Below are positions 50,957 to 62,160 of a stretch of DNA of 64,000 nucleotides, piece after piece; the stretch's first letter is position 1, and the number at the start of each line of letters is the position of its first letter. The notes below the pieces were generated by a model. It was not told where the DNA came from, searched no databases, and saw nothing but the letters and a program-made list of their open reading frames with translations. Made by a program: the position numbers and the translations under genes. This DNA comes from Brachypodius melanocephalos (Eukaryota; Chordata; Aves; Passeriformes; Pycnonotidae). Location: the NCBI GenBank assembly GCA_013398615.1, contig VZSR01003371.1, positions 2,455,986 through 2,519,985 of the forward strand, written 5' to 3'.

Positions 50957-51222
50957 ACTCTGACTGCAGGGATCAGTGTGCAGACTGTGACTGCAGGGAT
51001 CAGTGTGCAGACTGTGACTGCAGGCTTTTACCCAGCTAGACTGTGACTGCAGGGATCAGTGTGCAGACTGCGACTGCAGGCTTTTACCCAGCTAGACTGT
51101 GACTGCAGGGATCAGTGTGCAGATTGTGACTGCAGGCTTTTACCCAGCTAGACTGTGACTGCAGGGATCAGTGTGCAGACTGTGACTGCAGGTTCCACCA
51201 ACAGGCTCTGACTGCAGACCCA
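50957..51222. repeat. Minisatellite with alternating 27/29 bp units
   Basis: The anchor word TGACTGCAG recurs at 50961, 50988, 51015, 51044, 51071 (as CGACTGCAG), 51100, 51127, 51156, 51183 and 51209. Spacings are 27, 27, 29, 27, 29, 27, 29, 27 and 26. Two unit types alternate. One continues GGATCAGTGTGCAGACTG (27 bp) and the other GCTTTTACCCAGCTAGACTG (29 bp), giving a 56-bp higher-order unit present about three times. The inner copies are nearly identical, so the expansion is recent. Confidence 0.95.
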
Positions 51223-51500
51223 GACTGACCTCATGGCAGGGATTCTCTCTCCCCAGGATCCTTCTTCTTCACCCTCTCCTCATTCATGAACCTTTCCTCA
51301 CCAGCTACTTCACTCCCTTTTATCACATTTATCTTTATTGGATACAGTTGTGACCCATGAGGAGTGGGGCTGTATTGGGTAATTAACACAGCTGGTACTT
51401 ATCAGGGGCAAGGTCACCTGTATTCACTTGTCCCTGCAGTGAGCAACACTATTGATGGGATATTTGTGCACTTGGTGAATTTTGCTGTTTAAAAACCCTA
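51223..51500 (-). mobile_element. Possible LTR or other repeat remnant
   Basis: The sequence has a repeat-like feel. On the minus strand it contains CCAATACAG, then AATAAAG (complement of 51333-51339), followed by a GA-rich segment that leads into the minisatellite. That order (promoter-like, poly-A signal, downstream) fits an LTR, but no TG...CA termini or duplication were found and I cannot name a family. Confidence 0.25.
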
Positions 51501-54500
51501 ACAATAAAATGCATGTCCCCCATGATGCTTTGTTATACACTTCCATCCTCCACAATTTGCACTCACGTCCCAGATCCTGTTTTATGCATTTTTCTGGCAA
51601 GCTTGATCTTCTGCTACTTACTGGTATGGTGTTTTAGTGACCTCCTGGGAATAACAGAGGTATTTTATATTAAAAAGAGAAAAACAAGCAGTGAAATAAA
51701 TGACAGAGTGAAAAAGCAGCAAAATAAATTACATGGTCCTACCTCCAAAATCATTAAACTGTGTCATGATATAGACTCATAGTTGTTCAACACTTACAGA
51801 ATCTTCTAGATTTTTTTTTTGTATTGGGTTTTTACTCCCTTTACCATCCATTTATTCATATTTTGCCAGATTTATATGACTATGTGCTGTATACTGTGAA
51901 GATTTCCTCTCAGGAGGAATCTACCTACACTGTATTATTTCCTAGTGACACTGTTTTTTTTCTTGTTGTGATTAACTACTGCCTTCTGAGAGAACAGAAG
52001 AAAAACTAGTATTTGTGTTTTGTTTTTCAAACCTCACATTTGTTCTTTTGCAGGTAGTCAATATTTTTTATTAAATTGTTATTGAAATAATATTATTTAC
52101 TGAATTTTCAGGTAGAGCAAATTGTGTCTTTTGATAAAGATGGAAAAATCTTAATTGTGATAACTAATATTCAATAAAAATAATACTGTAATCTTTAAAA
52201 ATTGTCAATATTTTTTAGATAAATATATGAAATACCTCTGACATTGGATACTTTAGCAGAAACTGTACATCTTGTAGAAAAATACTGTTTTAAATATAAA
52301 TAATTTTTCCCAGAAAGCACTGGGTCAGTACTTTTAAATTCATCAGAAAAGAGGGCCTTTTTTTTGTTATGGTATTTTGCAATACATATCTCGACAGGGA
52401 AAAGAGATTTAACCCATGAAAATGCTATCAAATGGACATAACTACCTGTTTATATTTGGGAAGGAATTAATGTGCTTAATACAGTCAACAAATATGCCTG
52501 CATTTAGAGGTGCTTAAATTTTGGGTTTGCTCTGCTCCTTCTCTTTACTATTAGGAGTTAAGCCTGAGTGGAAGTTCTCCAGTTACATTATGACTCCCCA
52601 CTAACAAAAATACCCTGCAGGAAATAATGTGCTCCCAGGCTGACACATGGCACTGCAAGAGCAAGTTAATATAACTTTGACTAGAGCTGATTTGTACCTG
52701 TTCAAGAGAGGGGAACTGTAAACCTTCACAACCAGCTACCTAAATTTACTTTGTAAAACAAACACAGGTAAGAAAAACGAGAGATCATTAGGCAAATCCA
52801 GTTTATAACAGCCTTGTGAGGGCTTGAATCCACTGTCAAAATATTGCATGTCACTGAAGGCACTTTAAGTGTCTGTGGAGGTTTTTAGGTTGTAGATAAC
52901 ATGAGATAATTGGACTAAAGCTAAATTGAATTAGCCCATGATAGTCTGACTAATAGGACACACATGGGCAGCCACTGTGGCTCACCTAGCCCAGGAATGG
53001 CTGAGAGAATTTACTCATCTTTTGAGCCCTGGGAAGCAAGTGTCAGCCTTGGTGATCCTCCAAACTAGATGAGGCTTAAATGTATTCTACAAGCAATCCT
53101 GTGCTGTCAGAGCAATGGACTGGACGATTCATTTGCTCTTTTTCATTCCTTGACTCTCATGACTTTCTGAGAATGGCTTCCCTCTGGCCACCTTCCTAAA
53201 TCAGTGTGAGACTCTGGACCAAGACAGGGTCTCAGTAGGGTTTTACAGCTTGCATATGACCTTCTGTCAAAGCAGCCAATATTGTGGCATCCAGTGACTT
53301 TTTTATGCCTGGCAGATCTGACAAACAGGCAGAGGGTACTCAAAAGAAAAGGAACAGATTGGAAGCTGGAGGCTTTTGTGTGTTACTGAGCAAAACAACT
53401 TACATCTGTGATGGGCCTGGGTTGAACAACTTACTGTGAGCAGAAGTGCTGAAATTCTTACTTTTTAGGATAAATATCCCTTTTTAAGAAAATGAAATGC
53501 TTATTTGTGGGAGAAAAAAAACCAACTCAGAAACCTACCAGCAATCCTATGGCTCTTGGATTTGTGCAGTGAGCAGCATACTGGAAATCTTTTGATGGGA
53601 AGTTTTTCAAATTGTTTCTCAGAGGCTGTCAGAGTGCATCCAAGTGTTACTGTCACCCGCTGGAATGCCAGAGCAGAAAGATTTCCTGACTCCAAAGGTA
53701 AAAAATCACCTGTTATTGCAGGAAATCCTGCTGTCCAGCCATGGCTTTCTCAAACATCAGCTTAAAACCAGGCTGGAGTCCTCTCACTACTCTGATTTAA
53801 TGTCTCTAGAAATTCTTCCTTTCAAAGGTTGGATATCATCATTTTGGTTTAATCTTCCATGTTATCCCTGAATAATTCTTCTTCCTTTTCCATTACTGTT
53901 ATTTTGTATTCCAAAAGATAATTTTGCAGGGTGCACCTGAACATATGCATGCTTTTAAACATTCTGCTTAATTGGTTATTTAACTGATTATGGGGCAAGA
54001 AGCCTGGAGGGTTTGCTTTACTAGTGAGGAGACAATACAAAATTTAAGCACCATGTACAAAAGTATTTTCTATCATCTCGTTTTTCTTGTTATGGCCAGT
54101 AATCTCTTTACATATACAGATTGAAATTTATTCTACCACTAATGCAGTCATGAAAAGAGAGTGAGGGGCATTGAAAGGGAAGAGGCACACAGGTTGCTAC
54201 TAAAATAATGAAGGAAAAATGAGAAAAATAAAAACAAATCACTATTTTGAAATGCTGCCAGCTAATACAGTAGAACCATGGAGTATTAATTCATTCTGAT
54301 TTATGGGATAGCAACTCTTTTGCACAAAGTTATCAGACTAACAGGCTGGTATGCAGTCCTTGGAACAGTATCTCTACTGGTGTCTCCAAAAGAGGTCATA
54401 GTTGTCTTAGACATCTGACTCTGCACTGGAGAAATCACTCTCTGGGGGTGATTTCCTGTCTCAAATGAAAAGCAGGGAGCCTATGTCTGCTTTTGACTAG

Positions 54501-56830
54501 ACACTTAAGATTTGGAAAGCTGAAAGTTCAGCAAAGCTCGACAGAAGGTGTTAATATTTACCTATACCAGCCTTCCCAGTTGCCAGTTTCCAGATTTTAA
54601 ATGGTTTAAATTAATGTCACCAGCTCTCGATTTCCCTGGAAAAGTTAATGTGTAGGCAGACAAGCTTAAATCCTAGAAAGATTATTTCTATTTTCCACTA
54701 AATGCCTTCTTACATAATGTAGTATCACACTGGGAGCATGTGTGGAAATGATCCTCCTGTGCTTTTTGCCTGAGAGCAATGCAAGGGAATTTATGCCACT
54801 GCCCAATGTTCTGCTGCAAAAAAACCTCTTATTGCAGACAACTTATCAAGAGGAAACCCCTGAGTAAGACTTTTATAGCACTCTGCTGGAGAGTTGCCAC
54901 CAATCTGCTCAAGCAATATGATCCCACACCAGAAGTATCCCCCATTCTGATTCTTTTATCTTTTCTGATTCTATCTTTATCAAAGAAAAGGAAAAATGGT
55001 CCTGTAATGGACCGCAGTGGGGGAAAAGCGGTTTCAAGTTAATTATTCATAATGCAATTTTGCAACAACTACATCATGTGTTAGCTCAATTTTTAACTGT
55101 TTTTAAAATGGAGACAAGGATATTGTAAGTGCATCTGCTGGGGAGATGGGATGGGAGATGACTGAGAGGTCTTCGCTGAATCTGTATCCCTAGAAATAAT
55201 TCTTTCATGACTTGAACGAGTTACCTGGAGCTGAGCTGATGTGATTCTCCATCTGTTTCTGTGCATTTACTGAACTACTGCCACTGGACAGTAAGGAAGA
55301 ACTCCATGCAGTCCCTGAAAAACTCAAGGAAATCAGAGCCTGAAGGTGCTAAGGAGGCTACAGCTTCTCTGGCTTCAGCCAAGGGCAAATTTGAAGGACA
55401 AAGTACAAGGTTTATATCCTCAATATGTGAGCTCAGCTTTCAGCACCACCTCAGACTGACAGCTTCAGCCTCCATGTTACTGCTTCTGGCCTTCAAACTA
55501 CAGCTGTAAAACGGGAATTGCAAAGATGATAGCTGGCTTCCATCTCGCTATTTTTATCTGATTTCATTTTTTTGGATTAAGAATTTCCTCTTTTTTGATA
55601 TTTTTAGCCTTGCATATGCATATAAACTTCACGTTGCCTGTCAGTACTTGCAGATTTTTTTTTTTTTTAATTAAGCATTTAATATCCAGTCCTATGGGGT
55701 TTTTTTCAATATTTCAGGGTCTGTGGAATACATCTCTGAGAACTATATGGATAGACCTATTCTACTTAAAGCTTCTGACTTCAACTCTGCTCAGCCTATC
55801 GGTGTATGATAATATACACTTAATATTATGCATTTCTTGGAATAATGGCAGTAACACTGCAAAATGCTCTTGGATCTGCAGAATATGGGTGCAAATGTTG
55901 TGCCTCTTTAAACTGACCTTTGAACAAATTTTATTTTGCAGTTCAATTACTGTGTACACCTTGGACTTATCTGATGCTTTCAGAAATCATTAGATCAAGG
56001 GGTACTTCTCATCTTTCCAAAAATTGCATTTGTCACTGTATCTCAGGGATATTAAATAGAAATTTCCCCATCAAGAGTGTCCAAACAAACATGTGAGCAG
56101 ATTGCTAAGCTGCAGCTCTCAACAGGGATGGCAAAGGTTTATTACACAGCTGTGATTGCCAGAGGATCAAAACAGTCAAGTAGAGAACAGAACGTGTACA
56201 ACTGACCCAGGTCACTTCAGATGAGGAAATAAACTGTGGGGTCAGCATCTGTGATTTTTTGTACTGGCTCCTATTTATTGATAAGCACAGAGAGAGCCAC
56301 CTTCAGTGCCCTGTCTGGACCAGCATGAGCTGCAGATTCTTGCTGCATTTAGATTTGTGTTCTGGAACTGGTTTGTAGCAGAGATGCTCCTGTCATGGTC
56401 CGGTCTACTCACATCCTTAGGGAATAAGCACTTACTCAGTTGAAGTAAGTGAAATATCGAAGCTCACATCTTATTGTCTTTCCAGGGAAAATTCCTTCCT
56501 TTAGGGTCCCAGTCACCATGCTCAGAAATGTGCTAATGCAGGTCTCAACGTGGGGAAACCTAGATATTGAAATATTGTGTCTTTTCCAAAGGATTCACTG
56601 CATAGGAAAACACAAACAGTGAATGTACAGAACTAATAAGCACGACTCTGATGGTGAATTCTCAGCTGGATTAAACATTGGCATAGTTAAGGGACCAAAA
56701 ATTGGGTACAATAGATTGAGGCAATGCAAAAGCAGGACAACGAATGGAAGTGAAGTGCCCAGCCTAATCTTGTCCACATTTTGTATTGGTTTGATGACCA
56801 AGAGGTGGAAACACTAAAAAAAGCGTACCA
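51501..56830. other. Long non-coding stretch, nothing recognised
   Basis: About 5.3 kb, AT-rich, without supported genes or retroelement ends. The 132-codon frame at 55595 is rich in Phe/Leu/Ser, crosses a T run at 55656-55668, and has no domain. Overlapping short frames at 53501-53871 are unrecognised. Confidence 0.45.
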
Positions 56831-56951
56831 AAAAAAAAAAAAAAAAGTGACACTAGTCCAGGAGCACTGATCGATAACTAACAAGGCAAGAAGCTGGATC
56901 AACGTTGACCTTGAAAAATTGCACCAGGTTGTTTTTTTTTTTTTTTTTTTT
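56831..56951. repeat. Poly-A and poly-T tracts ~85 bp apart
   Basis: About 17 A (56831-56847) and about 21 T (56931-56951) flank a unique segment. The two could pair as an inverted repeat, but the intervening sequence is not palindromic. Confidence 0.8.
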
Positions 56952-57288
56952 CCAAATTGCTTCTGAAGTCTTTTATGGGAATGGAAAAGGACATGTAAAC
57001 CCTGGAGAGGCAGGGAGCCTAATTAACGTTGGGACTTTTAAAGTGCAGACAGAAAGCTTCCAAATACCAGCCACGGAGGTAGTATCAATGAAACACTTGC
57101 CTGTGTGATGATCCATCACTGCTTAGAAAGCATTGTGCTGGATGGATGACAGCAAAGAGGGAAAAAAATTGAGAAAATGAAATATAAAGATAAACAGCAC
57201 AAACTGAGGGTGTCAGAGAGAGAACTATTGAATGGGAACACAGAACTCACGAGCTTTGCTGTTGATTCCCTGATAGCTTTGGAGGTAG

Positions 57289-57392
57289 GAAAAAAAAAAC
57301 CACAACAAAACCCCCCCAAAAAAACAAACAAAAAACAAACAAATCCAAAAAACCAACAACAAAAAAACACAAAGCAAAAAAACCCCACCCCT
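57289..57392. repeat. A/C-rich low-complexity tract
   Basis: A run, CCACAACAAAACCCCCCC, then repeated AAAC, CAAC and CAAAAAA words. Virtually no G or T. The open frames on either strand (Lys/Gln/Asn or Phe/Gly/Cys) are artefacts. Confidence 0.9.
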
Positions 57393-60300
57393 CTTAATAT
57401 ATCTGGTAACAGGTAGAAATTAAAAATGTCTGAGTAATATAAAATTTAATGAAAGAAACAGGAAATCAAGCTGAGACCACCAACTGGCATGGAAATTCTC
57501 AGTGCACATGGTTCCAGGTTGTGCCTGTAACTGCAGTCAGTGTTAATTTTGGTGATTTTTCTGTCATTTGTTCCTGGTTTCAGAGAAGCAGGTAAGAACC
57601 ACCTGTGTATATTATATTCAGCTAAAGCTGGCCAGAGGATAATTTGACTTTGCAACAACTTCCCAGACATAAATGTTTATGTTCAATTTGCACTGGAATA
57701 AAACCTAATGCCCTGGTACATTTTTACAAAATTAATTTGGTCTGCAACACTGCATGTTTAAATCAGAACGGTTCAGTTAAAATCTCTGAGTAAATGAAAA
57801 CTATGTCATATCAGAAATTTTATTATGGGACAACATTAAAACAGGGGTCTTGAAAGAGGCTTTTTGGGTTATCCAACTTCTGTGCTATCACAGTCAATGG
57901 ATTGCACAGCATTATCCAAAACCAGAAAAGTGCTCTGTCCTTAAAGCAAGTTATTCCAGACTAAGGATTTTATAATCATTATTCTAATATTTTGAAAGAG
58001 TCTTCTGATCTCCAACCTGCCTTATTTACCAGCCAATTCATCCTATCTATTCTTTCATCTGTACTCACCCCTAGATTTCCTGCCTCTGTGTTTTCTCATC
58101 AAGGGCAGCTCCTCTTTGCTCTGCCAACAAGCCAGGAACTATTTATATCTTGTAAAACAGACCAGATGAATTTATATAGATAAACATATATATATGAATT
58201 TATAGGAAGTCACAAAACTTAGTTACAAATGGCATGTTTGGACTCAGTGAGTGAATTTGGAGCTCCCAGAGCTCATGATGTTGAAGGTTTAGCTCTTTTG
58301 TCTTTGTCCATAACCAAGAAACTTCTTTCCCTCATGCCCAAGGAAAACAGAACTATTCATGTCATTATGGGACTGTAGGACTTATAGCACTCCTAAAAAG
58401 GACAAATATCAGAAATGTCAGCACACTGACAGCCTGACCTAAAGACAACTGCAGTAAATGAAAACCCCCTTGGTCGGCACAGGCTTCAGTCTGGCCTCGT
58501 GTTTGAAGGTAGTAATCAGGCACTTGTGCATTTCCTTGGACACTTGGGTGTGCAAAGGCAGAGCAGAGCAAATACTGTGTCTCGAATTCCTATGGCTGGA
58601 TCAAAAATGCCACGTCCTATGACACAAAACAGGGGTTCAACAGGAACATGGGCTCCCAGAGCTGCTCAGAACACCATGTGTGATATATTAATGGGCCTGA
58701 GTTTCTGTCAGTGTCAATGTCGCTGCACTGCCCTGTAGTTTTAAGTACTATATCTCGTAGATATTCCCATTTTTAAAAATATCTACTGTTTCTTTTCTTA
58801 TCTCATCCTCTGAGCAATTTGCTGCTGGGTCTGGGGGGTTTACATGCAAGTGTCTGCACTTCTCTGATGTTTGGCAAACTCCAGTTTTGCTTTGTGATGG
58901 AGACAAAATGCTGTATTTATTTGCCACAGGTGACAAGTAAATGTCTGCCTGATAATGTTGTGACATCTTTTCAGAGATATTTGGTTGCTTTCCCACCCAA
59001 AGAAGCCATGATTATCTTGAAATATCCATAAGGATCCTCCTCATCATCATCACTGTCATCATTCTCATCATCATCACATGAAACCAATGCTCCATCCACT
59101 TTATAGACCTCAAGTAAAATGCCATTCAATTTTTAATCTGGTATCTGATTATTTAGTGGCACTGAACACAAGAGTGACTCCCAGTGAGTTTATCTGTGTG
59201 TTTCTTCTGCTGGGGAGTTTTCCTTAATCAGTTGCAAATGCATTCCCTGTTTTTCTGTGGTCAGATCCTTGCAATTACTCTTTGGTTTTTTGTTCACAAT
59301 AAAATATTTGAAATTTCATCTTAATTTGTGCTTTGCATACTGCCTCAATCTAGCTGCTTGAGTAAAACCATGTCTCAAAAACAATAGAAAAAAACAACAA
59401 TTCCAGTCCTTTTCAAAGAATATTTATAGTGAGAGATAACATCTTTTGTTAAACCTTCTGGTACAACTTGAAGAAAAAAATGAAATCTAAGACATGTTGG
59501 TCCTTCCTTAATTCTGCTGTATTTCTTCTTTGCACTGCTAAAAATTCTCAGAAAATTTTAAAGCATGGTGTAGTAATTAATGAATAAATAATAAATTAGT
59601 CTACAAATCATATTGCTGGGCAGTATTGTAGGCTCATGTTATTATATCAAACTTTGGTCTGAGTTTTAAAAAGCATCTTTTGTACAATTACTATGTTTGA
59701 GGGTCAAAAGGGGGACAAGTTATTGTTAATAAGAATTGGAAATGGATCTGAAAACTGTAATTTGTTAATGTAACCTAAAATGAAAATAGTATTTCAGCAG
59801 GATCAAAAAACAACTCAATGTCAAATAACTGTAAAGAATGAGAACTTTAGCAAGTAGTGTGAGTCCTGTTATGGAGGCAGATTCACCTATGCTATGTTGT
59901 TAAGACAAATTATACAAAATACACATATTATATACACTTTTAAAAGTTTTCTAGTACCTGGTGAAATGTTTATTGATAGTAGCATCTTTTGAAGAATAAA
60001 TGAAGCTAGAATGCTGACCACTTAAAAAAGAACTAATATGACAAAAATTTCAGACATGCAATGTAGATATTGGTATGATGCTGTGAAAAGGCTAGACTAA
60101 GAACTGGAGCTAATTAATTTCTGTGTTAACTGAAGTAGTGCTGAAATCTAAGGATTATTGCTTCCAAAGCACTGGGTAATGCTATGTTGAAGGGATTTGT
60201 CTCTTCCCTAAACCAGCACAGTGTGTTTTAGAGTTTTGTAAACTTTCCTAGGTCATTAACCTAATCTGAATTGAAGGCAAAGTGAACACTGTAGAGCTTT

Positions 60301-60615
60301 TCCTCCCTGCTGCTGATTTAATGCCCTTTCACCCCAAAATCTCCTTGTGGGACCAGAGCAGAGAGACATCTGTCACTGAACAATGGCATGGGGAACATCC
60401 TGGCTCTCTGAAATGTGTGGGACTCTTCCATGTGATCCACCTTGAGGGCTCAGCATCCTCTCCCTCTCCTCTTTGTTGAGTTGTTAAAAGATAAAGAACA
60501 GCTGCTGCTGTAGACTTAAAAGTTGACAAATTTACAATAGGTGATGCCACCTGTGCCTGCCTAATTTAATCACAGCCCAAACAATCTGCCACGCTTTTAC
60601 AGTGGGGACAATGTT
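57393..60615. other. Non-coding DNA with an ATC-type repeat
   Basis: An imperfect (CAT)n patch lies at 59036-59079. Short TA runs occur at 58186-58196. No gene or retroelement end recognised. Confidence 0.5.
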
Positions 60616-60621
60616 GAAGAG
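60616..60621. repeat. Target-site duplication, left copy
   Basis: GAAGAG, identical to 61145-61150 on the far side of the LTR. Six bases is the duplication length typical of alpha/beta-type (ERVK-like) integrases in birds. Confidence 0.9.
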
Positions 60622-61144
60622 TGTAGGGATATTGAGAGAGACAGGACCACTGGGAGATAAATAAACGTGATTTATTGCCTCAGTCTCAAGGAGTGAGAAC
60701 ATCTTCGCCACATACGCCAGGAGCTGGTGGTCAGTGGCCCTCAGTGGTCACAAGATCACACCTTACAAGGTCTTTTAAAGGTTAATCAGCCAATAAACTG
60801 CTGCTACAAAGAATGTTTCTACTGCCACACCAATCCCCAATTAATTTGCATCACAGGTCTTGCTGCAATGCTGACCTTCTAACCAATCACACAAACTTAC
60901 AGAAGTACACCTTAAAACTTCTTATTACCTTTATAACTACTTCTATAACTTTAGCTTTAAACTCTAAAACTTTCCACTATCTAGCTTAATATGTCTCTAT
61001 CTGTATCACAAACCCACATTTTTGCTTATGGTCTCTAGATTTGGGAGCCTTTTCCGAGGTCTCAGGTGGAACCCTGTATTCAATTCGATATTTGGGCCAG
61101 CATGCACAGGGTTTTGAGAATTTTCTATGCCTGGAATTCCCACA
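60622..61144 (-). mobile_element. Complete solo LTR (523 bp) with 6-bp duplication
   Basis: In element sense it starts TGTGGGAATTCC at 61144 and ends CCCTACA at 60622, giving the canonical TG...CA with a short imperfect terminal inverted repeat (TGTGGG/TGTAGG). Inside are a CCAAT-type ATTGG (complement of 60790-60794), a TATA-like TTTAAAAGACC (60770-60780) and AATAAA (complement of 60671-60676). The exact GAAGAG duplication shows that one insertion followed by LTR-LTR recombination removed the provirus body. It has no gag, pol or env. The promoter core and the GGCTCCCAAAT region are shared with the LTRs at 28095 and 29508, so they are relatives. Confidence 0.95.
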
Positions 61145-61150
61145 GAAGAG
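61145..61150. repeat. Target-site duplication, right copy
   Basis: GAAGAG, matching 60616-60621 exactly. Confidence 0.9.
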
Positions 61151-61865
61151 CATCTCAAAGTGACTCAGGAGCAGGAGGGTGAGGAAGCAGCGTGGGAGCA
61201 GTTTGCTCAAACACCCTCTTGGCTGCAAAGGCAGCTTACAGAATACGGCTGGTGGACATGAAGAACCTTTTCCCTGCTTTTATGTGGAGTGGGGAAAAAA
61301 CCGTGGTAAACAGCGAGCAAACACCATATCCAAGGCTTTGGTGCCAGGTGGATTCATCTGCACGCTGTTCTGTGAGCTGCTGCTGATCCATCTGTAGTGA
61401 ATGCTCCTTGCCAGTTGCTTGGCTTCCAGAGTGTTTGGGAGGCCATGCCAAGGCAGGAAGAAGCTTTTGTTGTACAGGTAGGAGTGCATTTTCTGCTGGT
61501 CCCTCATGGACTCACCTGCCACAGCCTCCTCTCCGCTTCTCCTACAGAATTATGTCAGTATAATTATGTTTGTTCATCACTCTGATTCTGTATGACGGCC
61601 GTGTTTTCAAATTCCAAACATCCACGTGCTCTTAGGTTTATTGCTTTGCAAGATTTCTCATAAAATATTCAGTTTAACTTTTATAAAAAAAGCTTCACAG
61701 TCCAGAAAAGAAGACTAAATACACTTGAGACTCTCATAGCACTTATAGTAGGAAGGCAGCAGACTCTGACTGTGACCTGTTACTAAAAATGTAGAAAAAT
61801 ACTTCAGTCAACTCTAGGTATAATTTTCCTTGCTTTACAAAGCATCTTCATATTTAGGCAACAGT
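61151..61865. other. Non-coding DNA
   Basis: Six overlapping frames of 60-80 codons on both strands at 61180-61590 reflect a GC-richer patch; none has a domain. No gene supported. Confidence 0.5.
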
Positions 61866-62057
61866 TTGTTGGGTTGGGTTTTTTGGGGTTTTTTGTTTTT
61901 TGGTTTTTTTTTTTTTTTTAAAATTAGGATTAATGGGGTTTTTTGTTTGTTTGTTTATTTGTTTGTTTGCTTTTTTGTGGGGTTTTTTTGTTGTTTTTTT
62001 TCCAGTGAACAATGTCTCAACACAGAGAAAAAGACAGGGAAGTGTTTTTGGTTTTTT

Positions 62058-62095
<38 letters not shown>

Positions 62096-62160
62096 CCTAC
62101 CAGCAGACATAGTTATTCCACATTGACATCTGGAATTTTTTTTTAATTTTTTTTATTTTT
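61866..62160. repeat. T/G-rich tract with 37-base poly-T
   Basis: T runs separated by GGG and GTTTG words (61866-61995), then, after a short unique segment, 37 consecutive T at 62059-62095 and a weaker T-rich patch to 62160. It mirrors the A/C-rich tracts on the opposite strand. Frames here (poly-Phe) are artefacts. Confidence 0.9.

Noticed and set aside
50957..51222. CRISPR-like array
   Set aside because: Vertebrate context and tandem units without unique spacers; it is a minisatellite.
56831..56951. Hairpin element bounded by poly-A and poly-T
   Set aside because: Only the homopolymers are complementary; the intervening sequence is not.
61179..61585. Six overlapping frames of 62-80 codons
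   Set aside because: Mutually overlapping on both strands, with no domain and no exon-like boundaries.
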